The notes: generated from the letters alone by a model not told the origin. A DNA stretch of 64,000 nucleotides from CATOSP01 sp965204715 (GCA_965204715.1 OZ242009.1:558001-622000), one strand, 5' to 3'. Numbered from the stretch's first letter, positions 37,127 through 46,341 are shown. A program made the numbers and translations.

Positions 37127-37297
37127 GGCATGATACAGCGGCGCCCGGAAGAGGACTGTCTCTGCCGGGAGGCACACGCCCTGGAGCGGGAACGCAATGA
37201 GGCCCAGGCAATCATCAGCTGGCGCTTCACCACCAGGGATGCCGGGACGAAACTCCATCGACTATATCCCCCTATTCCCATCGTGACTGGGTACTAA
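37127..37297 (+). pseudogene. IS630-type transposase C-terminal remnant
   Basis: 56 codons ending AQAIISWRFTTRDAGTKLHRLYPP-I, which matches the conserved end of IS630-family transposases (W-x-FTT-x-DA-x-x-KL-x-x-LYP). The DDE core is absent. It lies 22 bp before the next gene and follows the broken ATPase; the sequence between the two (36990-37127) has no recognisable content. No terminal inverted repeats were found. Confidence 0.55.
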
Positions 37298-37318
37298 TCT
37301 GGAACGTTAGGTCCGAAT

Positions 37319-38602
37319 ATGAAAATCAGGATAATGCAGTTGAAACGCATTTCGGTTCCCGGCTTGATGACGCTGGCGATGGCAGCGGGGCTGCTGCTGG
37401 CAACACTCGGCACGGCCTGTCAGGGCGGGCCGGCTGCTCCTGAGTTGGATGACATCAGTAGACGTGTGAACGCGCCGCCAGCGGTGAGCGATCAGGAAGC
37501 GGGGGGCAAGGACCCAGGGTTTTCCGATGAGCACGTGCTTTTTGGACAATCGGCGGCGTTCACCGGGCCGGCCCAGGAATTGGGCAAGGAGATGCGCCGG
37601 GGAATTCAGGCGGCATTTCACGAAGCCGGCCGGGCGGGAGGCGTCCACGACCGGGAACTGAAGCTCGAGTCATTGAACGATGCCTACGAACCCGCCTATG
37701 CCGCTTCCAACACCCGGCGGCTGATTGAGAACGAGCGGGTATTCGCGCTCATTGGAACGGTGGGCACGCCCACCGCCCGTGCCTCGTCCCCGTTGGCCCA
37801 CGCCGCGGGAACGCCTTTCATCGCTCCCTTCACCGGCGCAGAGTTCCTGCGCGCCCCCGAGCTGGGCAACGTCCTCAACCTGCGCGCCTCCTACTACCAG
37901 GAAACCGAGGAGATGGTGGCCCGCCTCGCCGGGGACCTGGACATTACCCGCGTGGCCGTGCTCTATCAGAACGATTCATACGGCCGGAACGGGCTTGAGG
38001 GGGCGCGGCTGGCCCTGGAGCGGCGGGGACTGGAGCCGGTGGCTTCCGGGCATTACGAGCGCAATACCAGCGCCGTCAAATCGGCAGTGTCACAAATCGT
38101 CGCCGCGGGACCGGAGGCCGTCATCATGATTGGCGCATCTGCTCCGGTGGCCCGGGCTGTGGAGTTGGTGCGTCGTGAAGCGGACCCGGTCTTCATGGCC
38201 GTGTCTTTCGTGGGCAGCAACGCTCTGGCGGCTGAGCTCGGCAGCGCCGGAGCGGGAGTGTACGTGACGCAGGTGGTCCCCTTGCCCTGGGACACAGGCA
38301 TTCCCATAGTCGCCAGGTATCATGCCGCGCTGTCTGCGTACGATCCCGCGGCGGGACCCGGGTTCGTATCTTTAGAAGGTTACCTGGCGGGACGCCTGGC
38401 CATTGCCGGTCTCCAGGCCTGTGGCCCTGACCTCAGCCGCGAGTGCTTCCTCAACGCCGTGTATAATTCCGCGAGCATAGACATCGACGGCATGCGGCTG
38501 AGGTACGGGCCGGGCGACAACCAGGGGTCCGATGCGGTGTTCCTGACCATGATCGGCACAGACGGAGAGTACCATCAGGTCGGTAAACTTGCAGACCGGT
38601 AA
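37319..38602 (+). CDS. Branched-chain amino acid-type ABC substrate-binding lipoprotein
   Basis: 427 residues. Signal peptide with lipobox TLGTAC (Cys at about 34), a linker, then a periplasmic-binding-protein fold of the LivK/type 1 family: HVLFGQSAAFTGPAQELG (about 74-91), LKLESLNDAYEP, ALIGTVGTPTARA and ITRVAVLYQNDSYGRNG. It would capture amino acids, amides or aromatic acids at the outer surface. No LivHMGF components are encoded nearby, so it is an orphan. Its stop codon lies within a 16-bp tandem repeat. Confidence 0.85.
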   Translation: MKIRIMQLKRISVPGLMTLAMAAGLLLATLGTACQGGPAAPELDDISRRVNAPPAVSDQEAGGKDPGFSDEHVLFGQSAAFTGPAQELGKEMRRGIQAAFHEAGRAGGVHDRELKLESLNDAYEPAYAASNTRRLIENERVFALIGTVGTPTARASSPLAHAAGTPFIAPFTGAEFLRAPELGNVLNLRASYYQETEEMVARLAGDLDITRVAVLYQNDSYGRNGLEGARLALERRGLEPVASGHYERNTSAVKSAVSQIVAAGPEAVIMIGASAPVARAVELVRREADPVFMAVSFVGSNALAAELGSAGAGVYVTQVVPLPWDTGIPIVARYHAALSAYDPAAGPGFVSLEGYLAGRLAIAGLQACGPDLSRECFLNAVYNSASIDIDGMRLRYGPGDNQGSDAVFLTMIGTDGEYHQVGKLADR

Positions 38603-38636
38603 GCTTGCAGGCCGGTAAGCTTGCAGGCCGGTAAAC
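38581..38636. repeat. 16-bp tandem repeat, about 3.5 copies
   Basis: Units at 38581-38596, 38597-38612, 38613-38628 and a partial unit from 38629: CGGTAARCTTGCAGRC. Units two and three are identical. The gene's TAA is inside the second unit, and the length is not a multiple of three, so copy-number change would alter the C-terminus or stop. Confidence 0.9.
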
Positions 38637-38701
38637 CTGGGAGTGCGCCTTGAGGCGCGAGTCCCGCGTACGCCATTCCCGGTCAACGGAGAATCTTCAA
38701 T

Positions 38702-40420
38702 ATGCCCTTAGAAATGCTCTCGTCACACGGTCTGGGGGAACTGTTCAGCTTTTCCGGGTCCACGCTGGTGCTGCGTCAATCGCTGGTGGCCCTGGCAGCC
38801 CTGATCATCGTCTGCAAGGTGGCCGAAGGGGTCTTTCGCCGGTTGCGGTTGAACGCTATCGTCGCCTACGCGATGACCGGAATCCTGCTGGGTCCGGTAA
38901 TGGAGTTGACCGGAGTGTGGTGGATCGAGTCATCGCTCCACCTGGAGTTGATACTGACGCTGGGCGTGTTCATATTCTTTTTCCTGATTGGCTTTGACGA
39001 GGTTGATATATCCAGCTTCATGGCGTCGCTGAGGGGGCACTACTTCTTCGCGGCCGTGCTCTGCGTGGCCATCTCATTGGGGATCTCGTTGCTGGTGACC
39101 ACCGACGTCGTTTTCGATTTCGGGCTGTCCCTGGTCTTCACGGAGTCCCTGGCGTTGGCGGGCGTCCTGTCCATGACCAGCCTGGGCATCGTGGCCAAGG
39201 TGCTGGCCGACGAAGGTCATCTGACGCAGCCAATCGGGTTGCAAATCTTCACGGTCGTGATCATCGTCGAGTTGATTGCCCTGCTGATAATCGGGTTCAA
39301 TATCGGCGAACATGCTCATAATATAACCCCCCTCGGAATACTGGTCCTGCTGGGAAAGGTGGCGGGATTTGCGGTGGTGTCCTGGGTCCTTTCATCGCGG
39401 GTCCTGCCTCCTCTGTTTGCCCTGTTGCAGCGTGTGCTCCGTGTCCCGCAACTGTCCTTTGGCCTGCTCCTGGGCGGCCTGTTCCTGACAGTGTACGGCG
39501 CGGAGGCCATCGGGCTGCATGGTTCACTGGGAGCGCTGCTCTTTGGGGCGTCGCTTTCGGGCCTGTCCTACCAAGTACGGCGAGAGATCATTCCTGGGGT
39601 CCGCAGCATAGCAGAGGGACTGTTTACGCCGCTGTTCTTCGCCTCCGCGGGGTTGAGCTTCAGTTTTGCTTTCGTCACCCTGCCGCCGTGGACGATGGTG
39701 GGATTGGCTCTGATTCCGCTGTTCGGGAACTTTACGGGAGCCTTCATCGGAGCCTACGCTTCACGCCTGACCGTTCCCTACGCCGTGGCGACCGGCTTGA
39801 TGGGCAAGGGAGTGGCCGAGATTGCCCTGCTGCTGGTCCTGTGGGATTCGGGAATCATCGACGAGGTGGTGTTCTCCTTCCTGGTCTTGGTCATGTTCTG
39901 CTACATCCTGTTCATGCCGCCGGTAATCAGTTTCGCGGTCAACCGGGCCAGCCGCAGGCCCGGCCTGCCCGATCAGCTTGATGACATTCCGCTGGGGGCC
40001 ACTCTCACCCGGCGCTTCGACCTGGAGGACATCGAGGTTGCCGATATTCTGGACCGCGCGCGCCAGCATCCGGGCTCTTCGATTACGGTGCGCGAGTTCA
40101 TTGAACAATGGACCGTGCCGCACCAACACGACTACGTCGTGGCGGATGACGGGGTGTTGGTGGGCATAGTGTCCCTGGGAATGTTGCGCTACCGGCACAA
40201 GAGCACCTATGCCCAAATCCCGCTTGGCGACGTGCTGCGCAGCCAGCCGGTCCCATCGGCCTGGCCCGATGAGAACGTCGAAGACGTGCTGCATCGGATG
40301 ACCGAAAATTCCCTTTCCGTAATTCCCATTTTGGAAAGGGACTCGGAAAAGTTTCTGGGCGCGATCACGGCCAACGACATCATTGCACTGATGACTATGG
40401 AGGCTGCTGGAGAGTATTAG
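38702..40420 (+). CDS. CPA2 family cation:proton antiporter with C-terminal CBS domains
   Basis: 572 residues. About 12-13 membrane spans to residue 420, including the CPA2 core segments AYAMTGILLGPVMELTG, FFLIGFDEVD and SLALAGVLSMTSLGIVAKVL. After the membrane part, a soluble tail of about 140 residues holds two CBS-like repeats (VVADDGVLVGIVSLGMLR; LSVIPILERDSEKFLGAITANDI), which probably sense adenine nucleotides or ionic strength. It exchanges Na+ or K+ for H+ at the membrane. GGAGA eight bases before the ATG supports the start. Confidence 0.88.
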   Translation: MPLEMLSSHGLGELFSFSGSTLVLRQSLVALAALIIVCKVAEGVFRRLRLNAIVAYAMTGILLGPVMELTGVWWIESSLHLELILTLGVFIFFFLIGFDEVDISSFMASLRGHYFFAAVLCVAISLGISLLVTTDVVFDFGLSLVFTESLALAGVLSMTSLGIVAKVLADEGHLTQPIGLQIFTVVIIVELIALLIIGFNIGEHAHNITPLGILVLLGKVAGFAVVSWVLSSRVLPPLFALLQRVLRVPQLSFGLLLGGLFLTVYGAEAIGLHGSLGALLFGASLSGLSYQVRREIIPGVRSIAEGLFTPLFFASAGLSFSFAFVTLPPWTMVGLALIPLFGNFTGAFIGAYASRLTVPYAVATGLMGKGVAEIALLLVLWDSGIIDEVVFSFLVLVMFCYILFMPPVISFAVNRASRRPGLPDQLDDIPLGATLTRRFDLEDIEVADILDRARQHPGSSITVREFIEQWTVPHQHDYVVADDGVLVGIVSLGMLRYRHKSTYAQIPLGDVLRSQPVPSAWPDENVEDVLHRMTENSLSVIPILERDSEKFLGAITANDIIALMTMEAAGEY

Positions 40421-40572
40421 CCCCAATCCACTGGAATCGTCCGTCAATGTGTCAACTGGCCCGATTTATGCCATTCTGCTTTCCGCCGCGATTCTGGCGA
40501 ATGCGTCCATCGGGTTTTCCCGGTCAGGAGTTTCGCAATTCTCTTTGAGACTGAGACGAGGGGAGGTCAGCT

Positions 40573-40983
40573 ATGCCCAACCAGAACGGCGGTCATGCAA
40601 CGCAGCACGTGGGCAACACTATCCTGATGGTAATGATGGATGTGGACCCCGAGGACGAAGAAGAGTTCCACCGCTGGTACAACCAGCAGCACATCCCGGA
40701 GCGGCTGGAGATTCCCGGCTACGTCAGCGCCCGCCGGTTCAAGCTGGAGAGCGGGGACGACGGGATGCTGAAGTACCTGTGTATCTGGGAGATGGATGAC
40801 TCCAGCGCCATGGAACACGAGATGTACAAGGCGCAGAGCGCCGACCCTACGGCCCTGTACGAGCGCGTTACCAAGACGGTGAAGGCGCGGGCGCGGGCAG
40901 TGTACCGGCAGATATTCCCCAACACCGGGGCCTACGAGGACAAGTCCGGCTTCCACCCGCGGCACCAGGAGATTTCTGCCTGA
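40573..40983 (+). CDS. Dimeric alpha/beta-barrel protein (DUF4286-like)
   Basis: 136 residues. The pattern MVMMDVDPEDEEEFHRWYNQQH-PERLEIPGYVSARRF resembles the DUF4286 branch of ferredoxin-like dimeric alpha/beta barrels (EthD and antibiotic-monooxygenase neighbours). Role unknown. GGGGAGGT five bases before the ATG is a strong ribosome site. It stands alone between the antiporter and two small unknown genes. Confidence 0.65.
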   Translation: MPNQNGGHATQHVGNTILMVMMDVDPEDEEEFHRWYNQQHIPERLEIPGYVSARRFKLESGDDGMLKYLCIWEMDDSSAMEHEMYKAQSADPTALYERVTKTVKARARAVYRQIFPNTGAYEDKSGFHPRHQEISA

Positions 40984-41029
40984 CGCCAGCGGTTCACCGG
41001 CTCGGCCCGCCGACTCTGGGGCGTGGCGC

Positions 41030-41407
41030 GTGACCGAGTACCCGTTGAAATACCTGGTGCAGAACTGGGGCAGCCTCGCCAGCCTGGCCGGTCTCGTAGT
41101 ATCGCTGATCGGGTTGACATGGGCGATATGGACGGCCCGGCAGGCCCGCACGGCCGCCCGCGCCGCGGAGGTTGCCAGCATAGAAACGCGGGCAGCCTTT
41201 GGGCGAACGCTAAGTTTGGCGGACATTCAACGGGCGATTGCAATCGTCCAGAGCATCCAGGAGTCTCTGAGGCAGCAGCACTGGAACGCCGCACTCGTGC
41301 TTTGTCCTGGCCTGAGCGCGATGCTGCACGACATAAACGTGAGTGTTGCCATAGGACGCGAGATGGATTCTTCGGTACTCTACTACGTGTGGGACAGGTC
41401 AGCGTGA
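41030..41407 (+). CDS. Small single-span membrane protein, possibly truncated
   Basis: 125 residues from a GTG. One membrane span (WGSLASLAGLVVSLIGLTWA, residues 13-32) is followed by a cytoplasmic helical region rich in Ala and Arg, then LADIQRAIAIVQSIQESLRQQHWNAAL. I do not recognise a named family. It ends abruptly after AMLHDIN; a 25-codon frame starting at 41404 overlaps its stop (GTGA), which may be a displaced C-terminus. Paired with the next gene on the same strand 95 bp away. Confidence 0.55.
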   Translation: MTEYPLKYLVQNWGSLASLAGLVVSLIGLTWAIWTARQARTAARAAEVASIETRAAFGRTLSLADIQRAIAIVQSIQESLRQQHWNAALVLCPGLSAMLHDINVSVAIGREMDSSVLYYVWDRSA

Positions 41408-41502
41408 TCGAAAGGCTGATGAACTTACGCGGCGAAAATGGACCGGATCTTCAGGCTGTCTCCGAGTGCTCAGCAGTATAATCTACTCCAACGGGCCCGA
41501 AG

Positions 41503-41853
41503 GTGAATGAGATGGTGAACATGGCGGAAATCACTTCCAAGTTGACCCAGCGGACCAGAGAACGCCGGATCGCTTGGAAACCAACCGCAGACCGGAATTC
41601 CTTTGTAGCGGTTGTAGGGGGTATGAATGTCATAGTCTGCTCCGAACAGGATCCTCAATTGAGCCCTTTTAGGGCTCGACTCGATGTACTCGATGGGAAG
41701 GGTACTCGAATCGCTTCAGTGCAGCACAATAGCGATGGCCTGGATTTCAACCCGGGGTTAGTAGATTTGTATGACGCTGCAAGAAGCGCCGCTCTGAACG
41801 TGGATGAGCAGTTGAAGGAGCTATTGGCGGCGCTCGATTCGGACCAAGACTAG
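41503..41853 (+). CDS. Hypothetical protein, 116 residues
   Basis: Soluble alpha/beta protein, family not recognised. It has a strand-rich middle (RIAWKPTADRNSFVAVVGGM, RARLDVLDGKGTRIASVQH) and a C-terminal helix pair LVDLYDAARSAALNVDEQLKELLAAL. The ATG at 41503 is preceded by GAAGGTGA; Met 7 is an alternative start. The downstream position after a single-span membrane protein suggests a two-gene unit. Confidence 0.55.
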   Translation: MNEMVNMAEITSKLTQRTRERRIAWKPTADRNSFVAVVGGMNVIVCSEQDPQLSPFRARLDVLDGKGTRIASVQHNSDGLDFNPGLVDLYDAARSAALNVDEQLKELLAALDSDQD

Positions 41854-41876
41854 GATAGGTAACCGCAGCCTCCGGC

Positions 41877-43241
41877 CTAACTTGCCCGGGCCCAGCGGAG
41901 CAGGCCGGGGATGTCCGTCACCTTATCCAGCTCCCACAGGTGGGCCAGCAGGCCGTTGGCGCGGCTTGCTGGCAGGACACCTTCTGCAAGGCCCAGGAAT
42001 TTCTCCCCGACTTCATCGTCCGAGAGAGGGTTCCTGTAGTGACCCTTGTGGTACGCCACCTGTGATGAGAACGTCTGCCCCGACCCGGTGACTACCTCAA
42101 GGTCGCAGAGCATCGCTTCCGGTGCTCGACGGTTTGCCTCCTCGGAAACCTCTACCTTTACCCGGCTCGTCAGGCCCATCAACTGCGGATTGTTCAGGTA
42201 CTCATCGCCGAAGTGCTGCTGCTCCACCGTGCCGTACATCAAGGCCACGGCGGCAGTATAGGGCATCGAGTGGTCGGCGGTCTCCCGGTTGGCCGGGCGC
42301 CACTTCTCCGGGTCTCCGGCCATGATGTTCACCGCGGTCTGCAAAGTGCGGACGGTCACAGAGGCGATGTCCGCCGGGTCGGGCAACTGCTCCCGCACTT
42401 CCAGTGCCGCCTGAGCCACCGTCTGGGAGTATTGTCCCAGGGGGAACCGCTTGATGCTGCACTCCATGATCTTGAAGGGCCGGTCTCCGCCTCCGAAGGC
42501 TGCAAGCTCAAAGGGTCGGCGCGTAACTGCCTTGAAATAGCCGCCGTCTCCTTCAAAGATGGGCGATGGGCCGGTCAGTCCCCGCTGGGCCAGCATGGCG
42601 GCGAACACGGCATTGCGGCTGGCGTTGGCGTAGGCGCAGCCCTTCCACATTGAAACGTCGCCAATGCGGGTCTGGTAGAGAGCAAGGTTCGGGGCAATGC
42701 CCAGGTTCAGGGCCTGTACCGTCTGCTCCCGCGTCATTCCCAGTGCGTGGGCAACGCCCAGGATGCTGGCGATGCAGCCTACCGTGACGTGGTCGAACCC
42801 GTTGGGCTTGATGTCCACCGTGTCGCAGATGCGGCAGAAGGCTTCGTAGGCCAGCACCGTGGACGCAATCAGCCCTTTGCCGCCGGAGCCGCCAATCTCG
42901 GCTGCGGTCAGAGTCGCGGCGATGCTGTCGCTGGGATGCCCCGATTCCCGGCTGGTGTAGCCGTCGTTGAAGTCCAGGTAGCGTACCGCCACGCCGTTGG
43001 CGAAGGCTGCGAGATCGGGACTGGTATGTTGCCCACTGACCAGGATAGTTGCCGGTTGGGCGCTGGTCACGGTGCCAGCGATGTCCCGGGCTATCCTGGC
43101 CGGTTCGCTGTCATACCCGCCCAGAGCGCAGCCGAGGGTGTCGATGATCATGCGCTTGGCCTGGTGGACAATCTCTCCCGGCAGGTCCTCGAACCTGAGG
43201 GATAAGGCGTAGTCGCTCAACTGTTCCGCGATGGTGGGCAT
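41877..43241 (-). CDS. MmgE/PrpD family protein
   Basis: 454 residues of the MmgE/PrpD fold: an all-helical N-terminal domain (LSDYALSLRFEDLPGEIVHQAK, GCALGGYDSEPARIARDI, HPSDSIAATLTAAE) and a smaller alpha/beta C-terminal lid. Members include 2-methylcitrate dehydratase and immune-responsive gene 1-type decarboxylases. It could serve propionate breakdown via the 2-methylcitrate cycle, but no methylcitrate synthase or lyase is nearby, while a methylmalonyl pathway is present. GGAGGTG precedes the ATG. Confidence 0.85.
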   Translation of the reverse strand: MPTIAEQLSDYALSLRFEDLPGEIVHQAKRMIIDTLGCALGGYDSEPARIARDIAGTVTSAQPATILVSGQHTSPDLAAFANGVAVRYLDFNDGYTSRESGHPSDSIAATLTAAEIGGSGGKGLIASTVLAYEAFCRICDTVDIKPNGFDHVTVGCIASILGVAHALGMTREQTVQALNLGIAPNLALYQTRIGDVSMWKGCAYANASRNAVFAAMLAQRGLTGPSPIFEGDGGYFKAVTRRPFELAAFGGGDRPFKIMECSIKRFPLGQYSQTVAQAALEVREQLPDPADIASVTVRTLQTAVNIMAGDPEKWRPANRETADHSMPYTAAVALMYGTVEQQHFGDEYLNNPQLMGLTSRVKVEVSEEANRRAPEAMLCDLEVVTGSGQTFSSQVAYHKGHYRNPLSDDEVGEKFLGLAEGVLPASRANGLLAHLWELDKVTDIPGLLRWARAS

Positions 43242-43298
43242 GGACGCACCTCCAGGTGAATGAGGGGCAGGGGTCGAGTTGCGGTGGCGATTAGGCGA

Positions 43299-44339
43299 TT
43301 ATGTGAAGTGGGGCATTACCTCTTTGGCGAACAACTCCATGCTGCGCAGCAGCTTCGAGTGTTCCATGCTGCCGAATGAGAAGTTACAGCCGAAGTATCC
43401 CACTCCCTCTTTCTGCAACGCCTTGATCTGCTCCACGCACTGCTCCGGTGTCCCGATGACGGCCCGGTGGTCGTACAGGTATTCGTAGCTGGGCGGCGGC
43501 TCGGAGCGGGAGGCGCGGAAGGCGTCGATGCTCTCGTGGACCTCGCTGCCCACCTCGAAGGTGCGCCGCCACTGGATCATGTCCTGGGTCCACTCCATTC
43601 CAACCCTGGCCCCCTCCCGCGCCTCTTCCTCGGTCTCGGCCACGTAGCAGTAGCGGAAGAAGGGTATCTGCGAGATGGGTACGTTGTGGCCCGCATCCCG
43701 GGACAGCTTCTCGTACCTGCGGCACAGGTCCAGAGCGTCGGCGGTGTCCAGAACGACCCCTACCATGAGCGGGTGGCCGGTCCTCGCCACGAACTCCAGA
43801 GTCTCCACGGTGCGAGTGGCAGCCAAATAGACCGGCGGGTAAGGCTTCTGCACCGGCGGCGGGGTGAGGTTAGCCCGGTTGACGCGGTAGTATTCGCCCT
43901 CGTGGGAGAAATCCGGTGTGGTCCAGAGGCCGGTCATCACTTTCAGGCTCTCCTGGAACCGGCCCTGGCTTTCCTCACGGTCCACGTCGAAGCCCCTGTA
44001 CTCGTAGCCCGCGGTGCCGCGGCCAAGGCCCACGTCCAGACGGCCGCCGCTGACGGCGTCCACGGTGGCGGCATCCTCGGCCAGCCGGATGGGGTTCTGG
44101 AGCGGCGGGACCAGCACAGCCGTACCCAGCCGGATGTCGCTGGTAACGGCGGCCAGGTGCCCTATCAACACCAGCGAAGACGAGCCGATGCCATACCGGG
44201 AGAAATGGTGTTCCGCCAGCCATGCGGCGTGGTAGCCAAGCTCCTCGCCCCGGCAGACCTCCTCCACCGTGTTCTTGAGGACCTGCTGCGGGTCGGTCCC
44301 CTCCGGCCAGGGTATGTGGGTGAATAGGGCGAATTTCAT
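43299..44339 (-). CDS. LLM class flavin-dependent oxidoreductase
   Basis: 346 residues of the bacterial luciferase-like TIM barrel: MKFALFTHIPWPEG at the start, GYHAAWLAEHHFSRYG near 35-50, DIRLGTAVLVPPLQNPIRLAEDAATVD near 70-96 and RLDVGLGRGTAGYEYRGF near 103-120. Such enzymes use reduced FMN or F420 to oxygenate or reduce small organics; neither cofactor can be assigned from the sequence. The longest homologous stretch is in the flavin-binding strands. It lies 57 bp downstream of the MmgE/PrpD start, on the same strand, and GAGAGGAA precedes its ATG. Confidence 0.88.
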   Translation of the reverse strand: MKFALFTHIPWPEGTDPQQVLKNTVEEVCRGEELGYHAAWLAEHHFSRYGIGSSSLVLIGHLAAVTSDIRLGTAVLVPPLQNPIRLAEDAATVDAVSGGRLDVGLGRGTAGYEYRGFDVDREESQGRFQESLKVMTGLWTTPDFSHEGEYYRVNRANLTPPPVQKPYPPVYLAATRTVETLEFVARTGHPLMVGVVLDTADALDLCRRYEKLSRDAGHNVPISQIPFFRYCYVAETEEEAREGARVGMEWTQDMIQWRRTFEVGSEVHESIDAFRASRSEPPPSYEYLYDHRAVIGTPEQCVEQIKALQKEGVGYFGCNFSFGSMEHSKLLRSMELFAKEVMPHFT

Positions 44340-44486
44340 GGGCGTTCCTCTCCGGCCCCCGTCGGAGCCGGGGGCTTGGGCATTGGGCAGACCATACCGG
44401 ACAGCCCCGGTCAGGGTAGCGGACTGCGGCCATTATTCCACACATCGCGCACCTCCGTAACCCCGGGTTCCCGCTATCCCCGATGA

Positions 44487-44492
44487 TATAAT
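44487..44492 (+). promoter_or_regulatory. Predicted -10 box for holA
   Basis: Perfect TATAAT in the 231-bp divergent gap, about 78 bases before the holA TTG. No good -35 match was seen at 16-18 bp. Confidence 0.4.
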
Positions 44493-44570
44493 CCGCGTGC
44501 AAGGCAGTGGAGCAGCTCATCCTCCGGTGCGCTTGCCAACCACTAACTTCACCCCAATGAGGAGGCGTCC

Positions 44571-45587
44571 TTGCCCGTCCACGTCCTCTACGGCGACAGT
44601 TACCTGGTGCCCCGGGCCTTGGCAAGGCTGGAAGAGTCCGAGGAGACCCGGGACCTGTTCGACTCCAACCGCCACCGGCTGGATGGAGGCCAACTCAACC
44701 TGGCCGAATTGCTCAACGTCTGCAACGCCATCCCCTTCATGGACCCCCGGAGGATGGTGCTGGTGGATGGACTGCTAACCACTTTTGAGGGCCGGCGCAC
44801 CGGCGGCGGGCGGCGCAGCAATGCTGCCAGAACGTCCGGCAACGCGGCTTCCACGTCCCTTCGCGGTTGGGAGGGACTGGCTGACACCATACCGATGATG
44901 CCCGATTCCACGGTCCTGGTGTTCTCGGACGGCAGCCTGTCCAACGGCAACCCAATGCTGCGGGCCTTGACCGATGTTGCCCAGGTGCAACCATTGCCCA
45001 CACCCAATGGAGAGCGGCTGGCCCGGTGGGTAAAGTCGTCAGTGGACGAGAAGGGGGGCAGCATCAGTCCCCCGGCCATCCGTAGCCTGACCGACATGGT
45101 GGGGCAGGACCTGTGGGCCTTGGACCAGGAACTGGAGAAGCTCTGCCTTTACACCCAGGGCCAGCGGATCGAGGAAGAGCATGTGTCCGAGATGGTCCAC
45201 CAGGCGCGCGAGGCGAACATCTTTGCCGCCGTGGACGCCATGATCGACGGACGGCAGGGTCTGGCGCTACAGCTATTGCAGCAACTCAAGCAGGACGGGC
45301 GGGACGCAACCTACGTGGTGGCGATGGTGGAGCGGCAGCTGAGGCTGCTGGCCCTAGCCCGCAATGCGATGGACGAGGGCGCGCCGCAGAGCGACCTTGG
45401 CCGCAGGATAGGCGCGACCAGCGATTTCGTGCTGAGAAAGACGGTCGACCAGGCCCGGAGACATTCCTTCGCCGACATAACCTACCGCTACGAGCGTCTG
45501 CTGGAAGCCGACCTGGCCATCAAGACAGGCCGCATGGAGCCTGACTTGGCGTTGGAGTTGCTGGCGGCAGACCAGCCCGGCCATTAG
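44571..45587 (+). CDS. holA: DNA polymerase III subunit delta
   Basis: 338 residues from a TTG start with GAGGAGG five bases before it. N-terminal AAA-like domain begins PVHVLYGDSYLVPRALARL with the delta-type Walker-like region lacking a P-loop; PFMDPRRMVLVDGLL follows. The C-terminal half has ISPPAIRSLTDMVGQDLWALDQELEKL and the three-helix collar domain (NIFAAVDAMIDGRQGLALQLL). Delta is the clamp-opening wrench of the clamp loader, so this is a core replication gene. Confidence 0.85.
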   Translation: MPVHVLYGDSYLVPRALARLEESEETRDLFDSNRHRLDGGQLNLAELLNVCNAIPFMDPRRMVLVDGLLTTFEGRRTGGGRRSNAARTSGNAASTSLRGWEGLADTIPMMPDSTVLVFSDGSLSNGNPMLRALTDVAQVQPLPTPNGERLARWVKSSVDEKGGSISPPAIRSLTDMVGQDLWALDQELEKLCLYTQGQRIEEEHVSEMVHQAREANIFAAVDAMIDGRQGLALQLLQQLKQDGRDATYVVAMVERQLRLLALARNAMDEGAPQSDLGRRIGATSDFVLRKTVDQARRHSFADITYRYERLLEADLAIKTGRMEPDLALELLAADQPGH

Positions 45588-45597
45588 CCGCCGCGGT

Positions 45598-46341
45598 CTA
45601 CTCCACCGGCTTTCTCAGCGTGTAGACGATGAAATTGGGCGCCCGAAATTCGTCGTCGAAGCCGGGATTCGCGGCCAGTTGTTCTTCCGATGGCGTCGGC
45701 TCTTCAAGTCCTTCGAGGATAAACCCGGCGTTCCGGAATGCGGAGAGATAGCTGGACAGCGTCCGGTGCATATTGACGAACGGCCGTCCCCACCAGATGA
45801 ATTCCCGCGGCCCTTCGTTCCAGTAATCGTCAACAGGATAGAACAGCCTCTCGTCGCCGCGTTTGATCCACCCTCCGGGTTGTGAACTCCGAATGGGGTG
45901 TATGTTGCAGACCACGAACCTGCCGCCGGGACGGAGCACCCGGAACGCCGCTTCAATGGAACGGGCGTAATCTGCCAGATCGACCAGGACGATGTATGAC
46001 ACCGCGAGGTCGAAGCTCTCGCCTGCCACTCCGGCCAGGTCCTCTGCGTTACCCGCCAGGTACGTCTCGCGTGCGCTTCCAAGGCTCCGTGCTGTCCGCA
46101 CCAACGCCTCGGTGATGTCAACGCCAGTGACCTCCGCACCCATCTTTCCAAGCAGACGGCTGAAACGGCCCTCGCCGCACCCAATGTCTATGACACGCTT
46201 GCCGGAGACGTCGCCAAGGGCATCAAGCACCCATGAATCAAGCATCCCCGTCCGGACGGACTGGTCCTGCTGAATCCAGTCCTGGGCAGATTCCGCCCAC
46301 TGGAACCTGAGCAGGTCTTTGAGGTCTCCCGCGTCGGTCAT
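45598..46341 (-). CDS. SAM-dependent methyltransferase
   Basis: 247 residues of the class I methyltransferase fold. Motif I is VIDIGCGEGRFSRLLG near residues 49-64, followed by VTGVDITEALVRTARS with the acidic ribose ligand; motif IV region is FDLAVSYIVLVDLADY and the post-II segment RVLRPGGRFVVCNIHP. It resembles UbiE/Methyltransf_11 enzymes, but the substrate is unknown. It starts 15 bp after the ATPase stop, so both are probably on one transcript from the inverted-repeat promoter. Confidence 0.82.
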   Translation of the reverse strand: MTDAGDLKDLLRFQWAESAQDWIQQDQSVRTGMLDSWVLDALGDVSGKRVIDIGCGEGRFSRLLGKMGAEVTGVDITEALVRTARSLGSARETYLAGNAEDLAGVAGESFDLAVSYIVLVDLADYARSIEAAFRVLRPGGRFVVCNIHPIRSSQPGGWIKRGDERLFYPVDDYWNEGPREFIWWGRPFVNMHRTLSSYLSAFRNAGFILEGLEEPTPSEEQLAANPGFDDEFRAPNFIVYTLRKPVE

